Numbered from the stretch's first letter, positions 1 to 8,154 are shown. The stretch is 64,000 nucleotides of DNA from Priestia abyssalis (GCF_002019595.1 NZ_KV917369.1:2194417-2258416), one strand, 5' to 3'. The notes: generated from the letters alone by a model not told the origin. Numbers and translations: made by a program.

Positions 1-613
1 GCATATAAACGGGAGTCGGCACATTCTTCGGCAAGTTTGCGCAGTTGCTGCTTTTCGGCTGGAAAGAAATAGCTTAACATCTCTTCGCAGCAGCCCGCCA
101 CTGTTCCGTGTCCTGCCGGATAAGAAGGATGGCGCGGGGTGCATACGATCGTTTCTAAATCAGCATCGAGCTGATTGGGACGGGCGACCATCCATTTGAA
201 CTTGTAATACCATGTGATGACCAGCGTATCATTTATAGCAGCGTGAATACATGCTAAAATCCGCGCTGCTTTTGCTGCGGGGACGCCATATGTGTCAATG
301 AGTCGGTCAATAATGGGTGTAAATTGTTTCGTGGGTGCTCCAGTTCCCCAATATTTCGCGATTTGCGTTTCAGACGGAGTAATCTTTGTTAAGGTTTGCT
401 GAACGACCTCAAGTTCCTTATTCCAATCGATTTTTTTAGGGTGACGAATCGTTAAAGTCACTTTTTTTCATCAAGGGTCATTAATTTTCCGTCTTTACGC
501 AGTTTGAAGAAAAATAGATTCCACGAGTTTGCTAGTGGTTCCTCTGGATTTGAGGGAGGAGACGATTCGCCTGCATAAGGCAGTTTTGTCCATCGTTGAT
601 AATCTTTCTTCAT
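1..613 (-). pseudogene. Vanadium-dependent haloperoxidase / PAP2-superfamily protein, frameshifted, 3' end outside window
   Basis: On the minus strand the frame starting at 613 (ATG, good GGAGAG site 7 bases before it) encodes about 50 residues, ending at a TGA at 458-460. The next frame continues at once to the window edge with no stop. It carries RPNQLD and PRHPSYPAGHGTVAG, the phosphate/vanadate-pocket signature of PAP2 and vanadium haloperoxidase proteins. The switch falls on a run of seven A (462-468) that forms A_AAA_AAG in the zero frame, so a -1 slip would join the two parts exactly. A one-base homopolymer loss (mutation or sequencing error) is the simplest reading. A longer start at 658 exists but has no ribosome site. 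The enzyme family oxidises halides or hydrolyses phosphate esters, and the actual substrate is unknown. Confidence 0.72.
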
Positions 614-721
614 TTTTTTCTCTCCATTGTATATAAGATTTTCTTCTATAGTATGCAAGCCGTTTCTTCGTGGAGCGGTGAAAAAGCCCCGATTTTTATG
701 GAAGATATTACGATTTAAAAA

Positions 722-770
722 TTTGGCGTTTCCCTGCCAAAAAATTTGGCGAAATGCCTATTTATTTGGC
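722..770 (+). promoter_or_regulatory. Candidate upstream activator sites (TTTGGC dyads) for the permease gene
   Basis: TTTGGC occurs at 722, 745 and 765, and its complement GCCAAA at 736. Positions 722-741 therefore form a dyad with an 8-base centre, and 748-758 forms a second short palindrome. The sites lie 40-90 bp upstream of the sigma-54 promoter, where enhancer-binding activators usually bind. Given the RocE-like gene, a RocR-type activator is an inference, because the motif itself is not one I can assign. Confidence 0.5.
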
Positions 771-811
771 AGATTTGTTCAAAGAATGTTAACATTTCAA
801 GTTTTTGAATC

Positions 812-828
812 TGGCATAAAACTTGCAT
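812..828 (+). promoter_or_regulatory. Sigma-54 (SigL) -24/-12 promoter
   Basis: TGGCA at 812-816 and TTGCA at 823-827 put the GG and GC doublets 12 bases apart, which is the sigma-54 geometry. No good sigma-A promoter is visible between this site and the permease start at 920. In Bacillus, SigL drives the roc arginine and ornithine catabolic genes, which fits the gene downstream. Confidence 0.75.
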
Positions 829-878
829 AAATGTTTAGTGTAGAAAGAATCATCTGAAAAGTATATTCATTTTCTTTG

Positions 879-892
879 TGTAAGCGCATTCT
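879..892 (+). promoter_or_regulatory. cre-like CcpA site
   Basis: TGTAAGCGCATTCT matches the degenerate cre consensus with one mismatch. It lies between the sigma-54 promoter and the ribosome site. A CcpA complex there could block elongation when a good carbon source is present. This is a motif match only. Confidence 0.4.
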
Positions 893-919
893 TGTTTTTG
901 TCAGAAAAGGAGAGATTCA

Positions 920-2356
920 ATGAACATCGAACAGCATCAAACGCATGAATTAAAGCGAACGATGAAATCAAGGCATTTATTCATGATTTCATTAGGGGGA
1001 GTTATTGGAACTGGATTTTTTCTCGGATCAGGCTATACCATTAACGAAGCGGGTCCTATTGGTGCCATTATTGCCTATTTAGTAGGCGGGTTTATTATGT
1101 ATTTAACGATGCTGTGTTTAGGAGAGCTTTCGGTGGCGATGCCGGTATCTGGTTCCTTTCAAACGTATACGACGAAGTTTATCGGTCCTGCGACCGGTTT
1201 TGCTATCGGATGGCTTTATTGGCTCGGATGGGCAGTGACGGTAGCGCTAGAGTTTTTAGCTGCAGGGCAATTGATGCAAAGGTGGTTTCCGGATTCGCCG
1301 ATTTGGATGTGGTGTGCGCTGTTTGCTTCGCTGTTGTTTTTGTTAAATGCTTTATCGGCTAAAGCATTCGGTGAGGCGGAATTTTGGTTTTCGAGCATTA
1401 AAGTTGTGGCTATTATTATGTTCATCATTCTTGGCGGTGCGGCAATGTTTGGATTAATCGACATGAAAGACGGGCAAGAAGCACCGTTTTTCTCCAATTT
1501 CTTTTCTGAAGGTCTTTTTCCGAATGGAATCACCGCGCTGTTGATTACGATGATTACTGTTAACTTTTCCTTCCAAGGAACGGAGTTGATAGGGATCGCT
1601 GCAGGAGAAAGTGAGAATCCGGAAAAAACGATTCCGCGTTCTATTAAACAAACGGTTTGGCGTACGCTTGTCTTTTTCGTATTATCCGTGGCGATTGTGG
1701 CAGCAATGATTCCGATGGAAAAAGCGGGAGTGGTGGAGAGCCCGTTTGTAGTTGTGTTAGACAGTATTGGTGTTCCATATGCTGCTGATATTATGAATTT
1801 TATTATTTTAACGGCACTCTTGTCTGTTGGAAACTCCGGACTTTATGCAGCGACACGTATGCTTTACTCTCTTTCAAAAGAAGGAATGGCATCGAAAAAG
1901 CTTGGAGAAGTGAATCATCGCGGCGTTCCGATGAACGCATTGCTTTTGACATTGGGCATTGCTTTGTTATCGCTTCTTTCAAGTGTTGTTGCTGCCGAAA
2001 CCGTATTTGTATGGCTTCTGTCGGTAGCGGGACTTGGAGCGCAAGTCGGATGGATTGCCATTACAGCTTCACAGCTTGCATTCAGAAGAAAATACATCCG
2101 TCAAGGTGGAAGGGTGGAAGATTTGAAGTTTAAAACACCGTTGTATCCGTTCCTTCCTGGATTAGCTTTAACATTAAACAGCGTTGTATTAATTAGCTTG
2201 GCTTTTGATGCAGAACAACGCATGGCACTATATTGCGGTATCCCGTTCATGCTTGCTTGTTACGCTATCTATCATTTTAGAATCAAAAAAAACCAAAAGC
2301 TTGATATTCAAGAACAGGAAGTACAATTAAATTCCGATAAAAAGATGGTCATCTAA
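920..2356 (+). CDS. rocE: Amino-acid permease, RocE/RocC type
   Basis: This 478-residue integral membrane protein belongs to the amino acid-polyamine-organocation (APC) transporter superfamily and has about 12 membrane segments. The N-terminal [19 protein letters not shown] stretch, the [12 protein letters not shown] stretch near residue 220 and the C-terminal [14 protein letters not shown] region match what I know of B. subtilis RocE/RocC arginine-ornithine permeases. It probably imports arginine, ornithine or citrulline by proton symport. The ATG at 920 follows an AGGAGAG site. The sigma-54 promoter and dyads upstream support induction by a nitrogen-source activator. It is monocistronic, ending at the terminator at 2359-2391. 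Exact substrate within the family is inferred. Confidence 0.85.
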   Translation: MNIEQHQTHELKRTMKSRHLFMISLGGVIGTGFFLGSGYTINEAGPIGAIIAYLVGGFIMYLTMLCLGELSVAMPVSGSFQTYTTKFIGPATGFAIGWLYWLGWAVTVALEFLAAGQLMQRWFPDSPIWMWCALFASLLFLLNALSAKAFGEAEFWFSSIKVVAIIMFIILGGAAMFGLIDMKDGQEAPFFSNFFSEGLFPNGITALLITMITVNFSFQGTELIGIAAGESENPEKTIPRSIKQTVWRTLVFFVLSVAIVAAMIPMEKAGVVESPFVVVLDSIGVPYAADIMNFIILTALLSVGNSGLYAATRMLYSLSKEGMASKKLGEVNHRGVPMNALLLTLGIALLSLLSSVVAAETVFVWLLSVAGLGAQVGWIAITASQLAFRRKYIRQGGRVEDLKFKTPLYPFLPGLALTLNSVVLISLAFDAEQRMALYCGIPFMLACYAIYHFRIKKNQKLDIQEQEVQLNSDKKMVI

Positions 2357-2358
2357 AG

Positions 2359-2391
2359 AAAGGTCAGCCTGCTTGAAAGGCTGACCTTTTT
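2359..2391 (+). terminator. Rho-independent terminator of the permease gene
   Basis: A 12-bp stem (AAAGGTCAGCCT with AGGCTGACCTTT) is followed by a T run just after the permease stop. It may also serve the convergent lipoprotein gene. Confidence 0.85.
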
Positions 2392-2402
2392 GTATGTTCA
2401 CA

Positions 2403-2978
2403 TCAACCTCCAAATCCACCCGGAGATCCGCTGCCGATGCCAGATTTGTAAGAGCTGGAGCTGCTAGATTGGTAGCTGTCCATAGATGATTGATAGTTGG
2501 GGTTGCTCATTAAGGCGTGTTGGTTTGCATAATAATGTCCGCCGTAAAAATAATGATTTGCATATGAAGAGTCCATATCTTCGCAATAATAAGCCTCTGT
2601 TTCCTGATCCCATTCCCAGTAAGAACAATCCGAGTCCGTTGGAGGGTCGGTTAATGTTTCTTCCATATACATATCGTTTTCTGTTTGTTCTATCTCTTCA
2701 TACTCTATCTCGAAGCTTTCGTTATCATCCACTTCTGTTTCTATATCTATTGGAAAGGATTCCTCAATGGCTGGGGGATGGGTGGTTTCATTTTCTTCAA
2801 AAAGGTGGCTTTCCGTTTGTTCGTATGATGTATTGGATTCAAATGTCATCTCAGCCTCGAATGAAGGTTTTTCTAAATTATACTCATCTGGCATGGTTGA
2901 ATTGGAGTTGCATCCGGCCATGCTGCCTGCGACCAGTGCGGTCAAGACTCCGCTCATCATTTTATTTGTTTTTTTCAT
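2403..2978 (-). CDS. Acidic low-complexity lipoprotein, function unknown
   Basis: The 191-residue protein has a short lysine-rich N-terminus, a hydrophobic segment and a lipobox-like SMAGC ending at Cys23, so it is probably exported and lipidated. The mature part is strongly acidic and rich in Glu, Thr and Ser (about residues 30-115). It then has a Tyr/His-rich stretch (about 125-160) and ends in Ser-rich and Gly-rich sequence. The start at 2978 has an AAGGAGAAA site. No enzyme motif is visible. It is convergent with the permease gene and divergent from glnA. I do not recognise a named family. Confidence 0.7.
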   Translation of the reverse strand: MKKTNKMMSGVLTALVAGSMAGCNSNSTMPDEYNLEKPSFEAEMTFESNTSYEQTESHLFEENETTHPPAIEESFPIDIETEVDDNESFEIEYEEIEQTENDMYMEETLTDPPTDSDCSYWEWDQETEAYYCEDMDSSYANHYFYGGHYYANQHALMSNPNYQSSMDSYQSSSSSSYKSGIGSGSPGGFGG

Positions 2979-3312
2979 TTCCGTTTCTCCTTATCTGAAA
3001 GCTGATAATAAGATATACGTTTTATTTTGGAAATGGTTTCAAATAATGGGGGTTTTATATGATATATCTTCATTGCTAAAAAGTACGTATTTTCGTGATC
3101 AAGTAAATTTTCAATCGCTTAACTGGATAAAAATGAATGCAATGACAAGTAATGATAGAGAGAAAAAATAACTTCGGAAGTAAAAGACGAATGATAATCT
3201 TTGATAAAAGTCGTTTATTGGTAGGTTATCGTAATTCCCGAACATTGGAAGCGTTTTCTCATTTAATATTATAAATATACAGAAAATTTTAAGAGAAAAT
3301 AAAGAAAAAGTA

Positions 3313-3365
3313 TTGTCAAATGATAAAACATTCAATATAATAAACACATGTTATAAATTACGACG
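3313..3365 (+). promoter_or_regulatory. glnA promoter with two GlnR/TnrA-like boxes
   Basis: TTGTCA (3313-3318) and TATAAT (3336-3341) are 17 bases apart, a good sigma-A promoter. Two 17-bp sites resembling TGTNANAWWWTNTNACA, each with about two mismatches, lie at 3314-3330 (over the -35 region) and 3349-3365 (just downstream of the -10). Paired GlnR boxes in this position are known for B. subtilis glnRA. Confidence 0.65.
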
Positions 3366-3386
3366 TTGAATGTGAGGTTATCTAAC

Positions 3387-4751
3387 ATGGGACAAACAAT
3401 GCTTTCTGAAATGAAAAATGACACAGCGGTTCTTGAGCAAATTAAAGAAACGATTAAAAACAAATGTGTAGAATTAATTCATTTACAATTCGTTGACATC
3501 GAAGGAATCTTAAAAAATATCACTGTAACGGTTGAACAGCTAGATGATGTAGTAGAAGGAAAGCAAATGTTTGACGGTTCTTCTATTAAAGGATTCTCTC
3601 CAATCAATAAATCGGACCTTTATCTTTTGCCGGATCTAAATACATTTGCTGTACTGCCTTGGACAGTAGAAGAGGGATATGCTGAAGCTCGTTTCCTTTG
3701 CTCTGTAGCAAACCCGGACGGAACGTTATTTGAAGGTGATACTCGTAACGTATTAAAGAAAACGGTTGATCGTGCTGCAGAACACGGCTACACAATCTCT
3801 GTCGGACCAGAATTAGAATTCTTCCTTTTCAAAGCTGATGAGAATGGAAATCCGACAATGGAACTTGGCGATAACGCAGGTTATTTTGCTCCATCTCCAA
3901 AGGACCTTGGCGAGCGCGTTCGTTTAGAAATTTACCGTGCATTAAAAGCGATGGGCTTTACAATTGAAGCATCTCACCATGAAGTGGCTGAAGGTCAACA
4001 TGAACTTAGCTTCAAATATGCAGACGCTTTAGGTGCAGCGGACAAAGCTACTACTTACAAGTGGGTAGTTAAAACAATTGCAAGCCAATACGGTTTACAT
4101 GCGACATTCATGCCAAAACCAGTATTCGGCATTAACGGTTCTGGAATGCATGTGAATATGTCTTTCTTCAAAGACGGCGAGAATGCATTCTTTGATCCAA
4201 CAGATGAGCTTCAACTTTCTGAAGCAGCGTATCAGTTTATTGGTGGTTTAATTGAAAACGTGAAAGGTTTTGCGGCGGTTACGAATCCACTTGTAAACTC
4301 TTACAAGCGTTTAGTACCTGGCTATGAGGCTCCTTGCTATATCGCATGGTCTGCATCAAACCGTTCTGCATTGATTCGTATTCCTGCGAAGAAAGGAATG
4401 GCAACTCGTGTTGAGCTTCGTTGTCCAGATCCATCTTCTAACCCTTATTTAACATTTGCAGTAATCGCATCAGCGGGTCTTGAAGGTATTGAAAAAGGAT
4501 TGAAGGCACCAGCATCAATCGACGAAGATATTTTCCATATGTCTGAAGAGCGCCGTGCAGAGCTTGGTATTGAAAATCTTCCAGGCAGCTTGGAAGCAGC
4601 TGTAAACGAATTGAAAGACAGCGAATTAGCACGTAACACATTAGGCGATCACGTATTCGGCGAATATGTCGACATGAAAAAAGCAGAGTGGGACAGCTAT
4701 CGTACAGCGGTTCATACGTGGGAATTAGTAAACTATCAAAATAAATTCTAA
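3387..4751 (+). CDS. glnA: Glutamine synthetase, type I (GSI-alpha)
   Basis: ATP-dependent conversion of glutamate and ammonia to glutamine, as a cytoplasmic dodecamer. Conserved blocks are clear: MFDGSSIKGF, GPELEFFLF, HHEVAEGQHE, NGSGMHVN and NRSALIRIP. Length (454 residues from ATG 3387) is typical of the alpha subfamily, which lacks the adenylylation loop. A GAGG at 3374-3377 supports ATG 3387; an in-frame TTG at 3366 has no ribosome site. Unlike the B. subtilis glnRA operon, no glnR gene lies directly upstream, so this may be a separate or second glnA. Its last 53 bp and terminator are the prophage attachment core, repeated at attR. Confidence 0.95.
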   Translation: MGQTMLSEMKNDTAVLEQIKETIKNKCVELIHLQFVDIEGILKNITVTVEQLDDVVEGKQMFDGSSIKGFSPINKSDLYLLPDLNTFAVLPWTVEEGYAEARFLCSVANPDGTLFEGDTRNVLKKTVDRAAEHGYTISVGPELEFFLFKADENGNPTMELGDNAGYFAPSPKDLGERVRLEIYRALKAMGFTIEASHHEVAEGQHELSFKYADALGAADKATTYKWVVKTIASQYGLHATFMPKPVFGINGSGMHVNMSFFKDGENAFFDPTDELQLSEAAYQFIGGLIENVKGFAAVTNPLVNSYKRLVPGYEAPCYIAWSASNRSALIRIPAKKGMATRVELRCPDPSSNPYLTFAVIASAGLEGIEKGLKAPASIDEDIFHMSEERRAELGIENLPGSLEAAVNELKDSELARNTLGDHVFGEYVDMKKAEWDSYRTAVHTWELVNYQNKF

Positions 4752-4791
4752 TCATTCAAAGCCTTGGTACCTCTGGTATCGGGGCTTTTTT
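4699..4791 (+). repeat. attL, 93-bp attachment core
   Basis: This stretch is identical, base for base, to 50010-50102. It holds the last 53 bp of glnA and the terminator up to six T. The integrase gene lies 77 bp away, as usual beside attL. The true crossover lies somewhere within the 93 bp. Confidence 0.93.
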
Positions 4792-4792
4792 T
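4758..4792 (+). terminator. glnA terminator (inside the attachment core)
   Basis: AAAGCC and GGCTTT close a hairpin (with GGTACC/GGTATC inside) followed by seven T. It is duplicated at attR, so integration keeps transcription termination after glnA. Confidence 0.8.
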
Positions 4793-4795
4793 ATG

Positions 4796-4855
4796 TCGGG
4801 CGATCTAAATAGTTTTCCGCCTATTTTTATGGGTGCCCGATTTTCGCCCGATTTT
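4796..4855. promoter_or_regulatory. Left integrase arm-type sites
   Basis: GCCCGATTTT occurs at 4835-4844 and again at 4846-4855, and an inverted GCCCGA lies at 4796-4801. The same motif recurs three times just inside attR (49864-49907). Repeats at both phage ends and next to the integrase gene are what arm-binding sites of tyrosine integrases look like. Confidence 0.6.
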
Positions 4856-4867
4856 TTTACAAAAAAA

Positions 4868-6022
4868 TTATTCAAGTACGTTTTTCATGTAATCTTCAAA
4901 TTTGTTCATTGTGCTTTCTTCAATCTTTTTACTAATATGTGAATAAACATCAGAAGTAATTTGAATGCTGCCATGGCCTAATCGTTCTTGTATATATTTC
5001 ATGTCTGCTCCAGCCTCTAAGAGTAAAACTGCATGGGTATGTCTCAAAGAATGAATAGGTAGAGAAGGTAATTCACATTTCTTTAAAATTCGAGAAAAAG
5101 CATTAAAAAGACTTGTTTTAGGCATGTAATTACCATCATTACGACATAAAACTAAATTTAAATCGTGACGATAATTCTCTTTAAGGGAAAGTTTATTTTG
5201 ATTTTGATATTTTTTGTGAAAATGTAAGTCATTAGCTAGGGATTGACTTATTGTAATCTTTCTCACAGAATTAGATGTTTTTGTTCCAATAAACATTTCT
5301 TTTGGATCTTTGGCAGCTGCTTGAAAGTCTAAAGATTTATTAATGTTTATCATTTTGTTTTTTAAGTCGATATCCGTCCATTGAAGAGCAGCGGCTTCAC
5401 CTTTTCGCATTCCTGTCTCAATTAGAACTTTAAAGAAAATCCAATAAATGTATCCATATTGATATGCTTCTTTTAAAAAATTTGATATATATTCGGATTC
5501 AATAAATTGTATTTCTCTTTTGTTCTTTTCTCCTCTAATTTCTACACCATTACATGGATTTTTAGAAATCTTTCCAAGTGTTACAGCCTTTTCGAGTGCA
5601 TTGTGCATTGTACTGTGTACAATCTTGACAGTTTCTCGACTAAATCGTTCCCCAAGATGATTAATAAATTTTTGGTATAATACTGGCTTAACATCTTTCA
5701 GAAGAATGTCTTGAAAATAGGGGAGTATTCGAGTTCTAATATTCAGTTCGTGCTTATCGAAAGTACCTTTTGCAACTGTACCTTTTTTGTATTCTTTTAG
5801 CCATGTATCTAACCACGTTTTTAATGATTCGTCTGTTTCAAGTATACCTTCTCGTAATTTACGTTCCATTTCCTCGGCTGCTAATTTTGCTTCCGGTTTA
5901 CTGGTGAATCCCTTCTTCGATTTTTCCCTTGTTTTTCGTGTTATAGGGTCCTGGTAATATATTCGATATTCCCAAAAATCTTTATTAGATCCCTTTTTTT
6001 TATATTTGTGAAAGGTTGCCAT
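4868..6022 (-). CDS. int: Tyrosine-recombinase integrase
   Basis: A 384-residue site-specific recombinase with an N-terminal arm-binding domain (about 1-60), a SAM-like core-binding domain (about 65-155) and a catalytic domain (170-384). The catalytic set is visible: Arg206 in TGMRKGE, Lys248, His324-x-x-Arg327 in HSLRH, His350 in LGHGS and the nucleophile Tyr360. It integrates and excises the prophage at the glnA 3' end. Its 3' end faces attL and its start overlaps the ImmA gene by 23 bp, so the two are co-transcribed with the repressor. Confidence 0.95.
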   Translation of the reverse strand: MATFHKYKKKGSNKDFWEYRIYYQDPITRKTREKSKKGFTSKPEAKLAAEEMERKLREGILETDESLKTWLDTWLKEYKKGTVAKGTFDKHELNIRTRILPYFQDILLKDVKPVLYQKFINHLGERFSRETVKIVHSTMHNALEKAVTLGKISKNPCNGVEIRGEKNKREIQFIESEYISNFLKEAYQYGYIYWIFFKVLIETGMRKGEAAALQWTDIDLKNKMININKSLDFQAAAKDPKEMFIGTKTSNSVRKITISQSLANDLHFHKKYQNQNKLSLKENYRHDLNLVLCRNDGNYMPKTSLFNAFSRILKKCELPSLPIHSLRHTHAVLLLEAGADMKYIQERLGHGSIQITSDVYSHISKKIEESTMNKFEDYMKNVLE

Positions 6023-6455
6023 AAATTATTCTCCTTTCAAATTGTTTTAAGATGAATTCTTCTGGAATCCCGTATAATTCTACAGCATCACGTAGACTTA
6101 GTTGGTCATTGAAGAAATGTTCTGAAAATAACAGGTGTACTGCAAATAAATTCGCTTCAACTTCAATCCTATCAGTTGAAAATAGGGTATTTCTCTTCAA
6201 AAAAGGTGTATTTGCGTCAGGATGAAAAATAGCATGGCCTAATTCATGAGCACAAATAAACATTTTTTGATAGTCTGTGGCTTTTTCGTTAATGTGGATA
6301 ATTTTAACTCTGCAGAATTGATTAAAATAGCCAAACACTTTTCCTAAATCTTCGTATACTATTTCGATATCCAAGTGTTTGGCTATTTTAAAAGGGCAGT
6401 TGGTACCATATTTGTTAATAAGTTCTTCAATTTTTTCAAGAACCGACTCCATCAA
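6000..6455 (-). CDS. ImmA/IrrE-type metallopeptidase
   Basis: A 151-residue zinc peptidase with the HELGH motif (His70-Glu71, His74) and a third acidic ligand candidate near Glu100. In ICEBs1 the related ImmA cleaves the repressor ImmR to start induction. Here the gene lies between integrase and the XRE repressor gene in one leftward operon, so cleavage of that repressor is the likely role. The ORF opens with two Met codons and either can be the start. Confidence 0.85.
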   Translation of the reverse strand: MMESVLEKIEELINKYGTNCPFKIAKHLDIEIVYEDLGKVFGYFNQFCRVKIIHINEKATDYQKMFICAHELGHAIFHPDANTPFLKRNTLFSTDRIEVEANLFAVHLLFSEHFFNDQLSLRDAVELYGIPEEFILKQFERRIIYGNLSQI

Positions 6456-6467
6456 TATAACCTCTCT

Positions 6468-6926
6468 CTATTTACGATATTTTTTTGGAGTGAATTTTTC
6501 TTTGGCTAATCTTTTTGCTAACCTTAAAGAATTCTCGAGACTTGCTATTAAAAGTTCTTTGTCCTCTTCATCCATGTCATCTAAAGTTCCCCCATCAAAA
6601 GCAGCATATCCGCTATTATTGGATAAACCATCGATCATTTTTTGAAGTTCTTTTTGGATAGATTTTTCATCCTTTTGATTTAGTTCCGGAAGTGAATCTA
6701 CGTTTTTATCTAATTTTTCCCCTTCAGCCATTTTTTCTAATTCTTCAGTAGTGATTCCTAGTCCTTTACATACTTTAATTACATTATCTACAGAGGCATT
6801 TCCAACACCCCTCTGTAACATTGATCTTAAAGTCGTAGGTGGCAATCCGATTTTTTCAGCAAAAGCTTTCTTACTTAATCCTGTCTCAGTTATTAAACTT
6901 TCTATCACTTCAGTTCTTTTATCCAC
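6468..6926 (-). CDS. XRE-family lysogeny repressor (CI-like)
   Basis: A 152-residue protein with an N-terminal helix-turn-helix (about residues 8-60; LSKKAFAEKIGLPPTTLRSM) and an acidic, helical C-terminal part. Its gene is first in the leftward lysogeny operon, 12 bp before the ImmA gene, and reads away from a cluster of four ACGAAAT-type operators. It should repress the rightward early promoter. There is no RecA-type autocleavage domain, consistent with inactivation by the ImmA-like protease. Confidence 0.85.
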   Translation of the reverse strand: MDKRTEVIESLITETGLSKKAFAEKIGLPPTTLRSMLQRGVGNASVDNVIKVCKGLGITTEELEKMAEGEKLDKNVDSLPELNQKDEKSIQKELQKMIDGLSNNSGYAAFDGGTLDDMDEEDKELLIASLENSLRLAKRLAKEKFTPKKYRK

Positions 6927-6950
6927 TTTGCTAATTCTCCTTTTATTGCC

Positions 6951-7107
6951 ATTATATACGAAATATCGTTCATGACATAATAATAAACTATGAAATTGAG
7001 TATGTAAAGAAAATAAGGACGAAATTTCGTTTTTTAGGTCAGTTTTTTAGTTGACATCAAACGAAATTGCGTTTATATTTTTAGATATCACAAGAACGAA
7101 ATTGCGT
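6951..7107. promoter_or_regulatory. Lysis-lysogeny switch: four operators and divergent promoters
   Basis: Four near-identical 12-bp palindromes lie at 6958-6969 (ACGAAATATCGT), 7019-7030 (ACGAAATTTCGT), 7061-7072 and 7096-7107 (both ACGAAATTGCGT). The third sits in the 17-base spacer between TTGACA (7051-7056) and TATATT (7074-7079), the rightward early promoter. The first overlaps the leftward promoter region (TATAAT, complement of 6951-6956). The repressor should shut the rightward promoter and limit its own. Confidence 0.82.
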
Positions 7108-7130
7108 TCTTTTGGGAGGTGCTAAATAAA

Positions 7131-7364
7131 ATGCACAGAAATTTACGCGCTGAAATGGCAAGAGAAGGCATCACGTGTGTTGATATTGCAGACTTTTTAA
7201 ATCTTCGGTATGCAACAGTCAACGACAAAGTAAATGGTAAATATCGCTTTTACTATGACGAGGCCTTGAGAATCAAAGATCATTTTTTTCCTGATCGAAG
7301 TCTTGAATATCTATTCGAGGAAGATAACCAACAATTTAAAAAAAAGGGGAGTAGGATTTCGTGA
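7131..7364 (+). CDS. Cro-like small DNA-binding protein
   Basis: This is the first gene of the rightward early operon. The 77-residue product has a helix-turn-helix-like stretch (about residues 12-40; VDIADFLNLRYATVNDKVNG). ATG 7131 follows GGGAGG at 7114-7119; a GTG at 7119 is inside that site and unlikely. By position it should be the Cro counterpart that binds the ACGAAAT operators. The stop overlaps the next start by 4 bp. Confidence 0.7.
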   Translation: MHRNLRAEMAREGITCVDIADFLNLRYATVNDKVNGKYRFYYDEALRIKDHFFPDRSLEYLFEEDNQQFKKKGSRIS

Positions 7365-7630
7365 TTGCAGTACAACTGGATGAAAAGGAAATTGAAAAAA
7401 TATTTATCGAAGAGTTGCAAAAACGTCTCCAACACATTGAGAGACGACGCACTCTTTGGGATATGAAAGAACTCTGTCGTCAAACATGCATGAGTGAAAA
7501 TACCATAAAAGAAAAATTCTTTTATGATAAACGATTTCCGAAATACAAAATCGGTGGAAAATGGTACTTTCCAGCAGCTGATGCAGAAGCATTTCTACTA
7601 ATGTGGATTAGGGAACAGAATACACATTGA
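7361..7630 (+). CDS. DUF771-type helix-turn-helix phage protein
   Basis: An 89-residue protein whose second half (LWDMKELCRQTCMSENTI, then RFPKYKIGGKWYFP) matches the DUF771 family of Firmicute phage early proteins, which look like excisionase or MerR-type winged helices. GTG 7361 overlaps the preceding stop (GTGA), which implies translational coupling. It could act as excisionase or early regulator; function is not established. Confidence 0.65.
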   Translation: MIAVQLDEKEIEKIFIEELQKRLQHIERRRTLWDMKELCRQTCMSENTIKEKFFYDKRFPKYKIGGKWYFPAADAEAFLLMWIREQNTH

Positions 7631-7699
7631 TCATTTTTTGCCGAATATCGCGAAAAATGCTGAAGAATTTAGTCGGAATTAAGGGGAGAGTGAGGGAAA

Positions 7700-8053
7700 A
7701 TGAAGCAGCGTTTACTCTTCAACATGGCGGAACGCGGCGTGATTTTAACAGCTATGAAAAGCTACATACGAAACGTGAAGGGGCCTTACAAGCCATTGTT
7801 TGAAATGACTCTTAACAAAGTGCAACAAGCTCAATTTCCGTCTTTAGACGGGATGGAAATGATTTGTATAGTGACGGCCCTGACGTGGCGTTCTGGTGTG
7901 TTTATGGAGATGAGGAAGCGTACAGAACAATTACTATATTTGGACCTTGCCAATCGCATTGATGAAATTCGATATGAATTCCAGTATCAAAATGCTCCAG
8001 TAATTATAAAAGCCGAAAGGGTGGGTGTTCCATGTACGTCTATGAGTGTGTAA
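7700..8053 (+). CDS. Phage early protein of unknown function, 117 residues
   Basis: Starts at ATG 7700 behind a GGGGAGAGTGAGGG ribosome site. The product is helical and mildly basic with no motif I recognise. It overlaps the next small gene by 22 bp in the early operon. Confidence 0.6.
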   Translation: MKQRLLFNMAERGVILTAMKSYIRNVKGPYKPLFEMTLNKVQQAQFPSLDGMEMICIVTALTWRSGVFMEMRKRTEQLLYLDLANRIDEIRYEFQYQNAPVIIKAERVGVPCTSMSV

Positions 8054-8154
8054 CGTGTGACTTTTTACAAATGGACGTCGAAGTCATTCCTAAATTAAAG
8101 TGTGACTGCGACTATTTGGTTGACCATCAAGAAATTGAGGGAGGTGATGAATAA
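8032..8154 (+). CDS. Cys-rich 40-residue protein, zinc-ribbon-like
   Basis: A short ORF from ATG 8032, behind AAAGGGTGGGTG, encodes 40 residues with CVTC and CDC pairs spaced like a small zinc ribbon. It overlaps the gene before it and stops two bases before the next ATG, which fits tight phage operon packing. Too short for a family call. Confidence 0.55.
   Translation: MYVYECVTCDFLQMDVEVIPKLKCDCDYLVDHQEIEGGDE

Noticed and set aside
2486..3171. Plus-strand ORFs over the lipoprotein gene
   Set aside because: Both oppose a gene with signal peptide, lipobox and good ribosome site; no ribosome site of their own.
4699..4791. tRNA-type attachment site
   Set aside because: No tRNA fold; the sequence is the end of glnA and its terminator.
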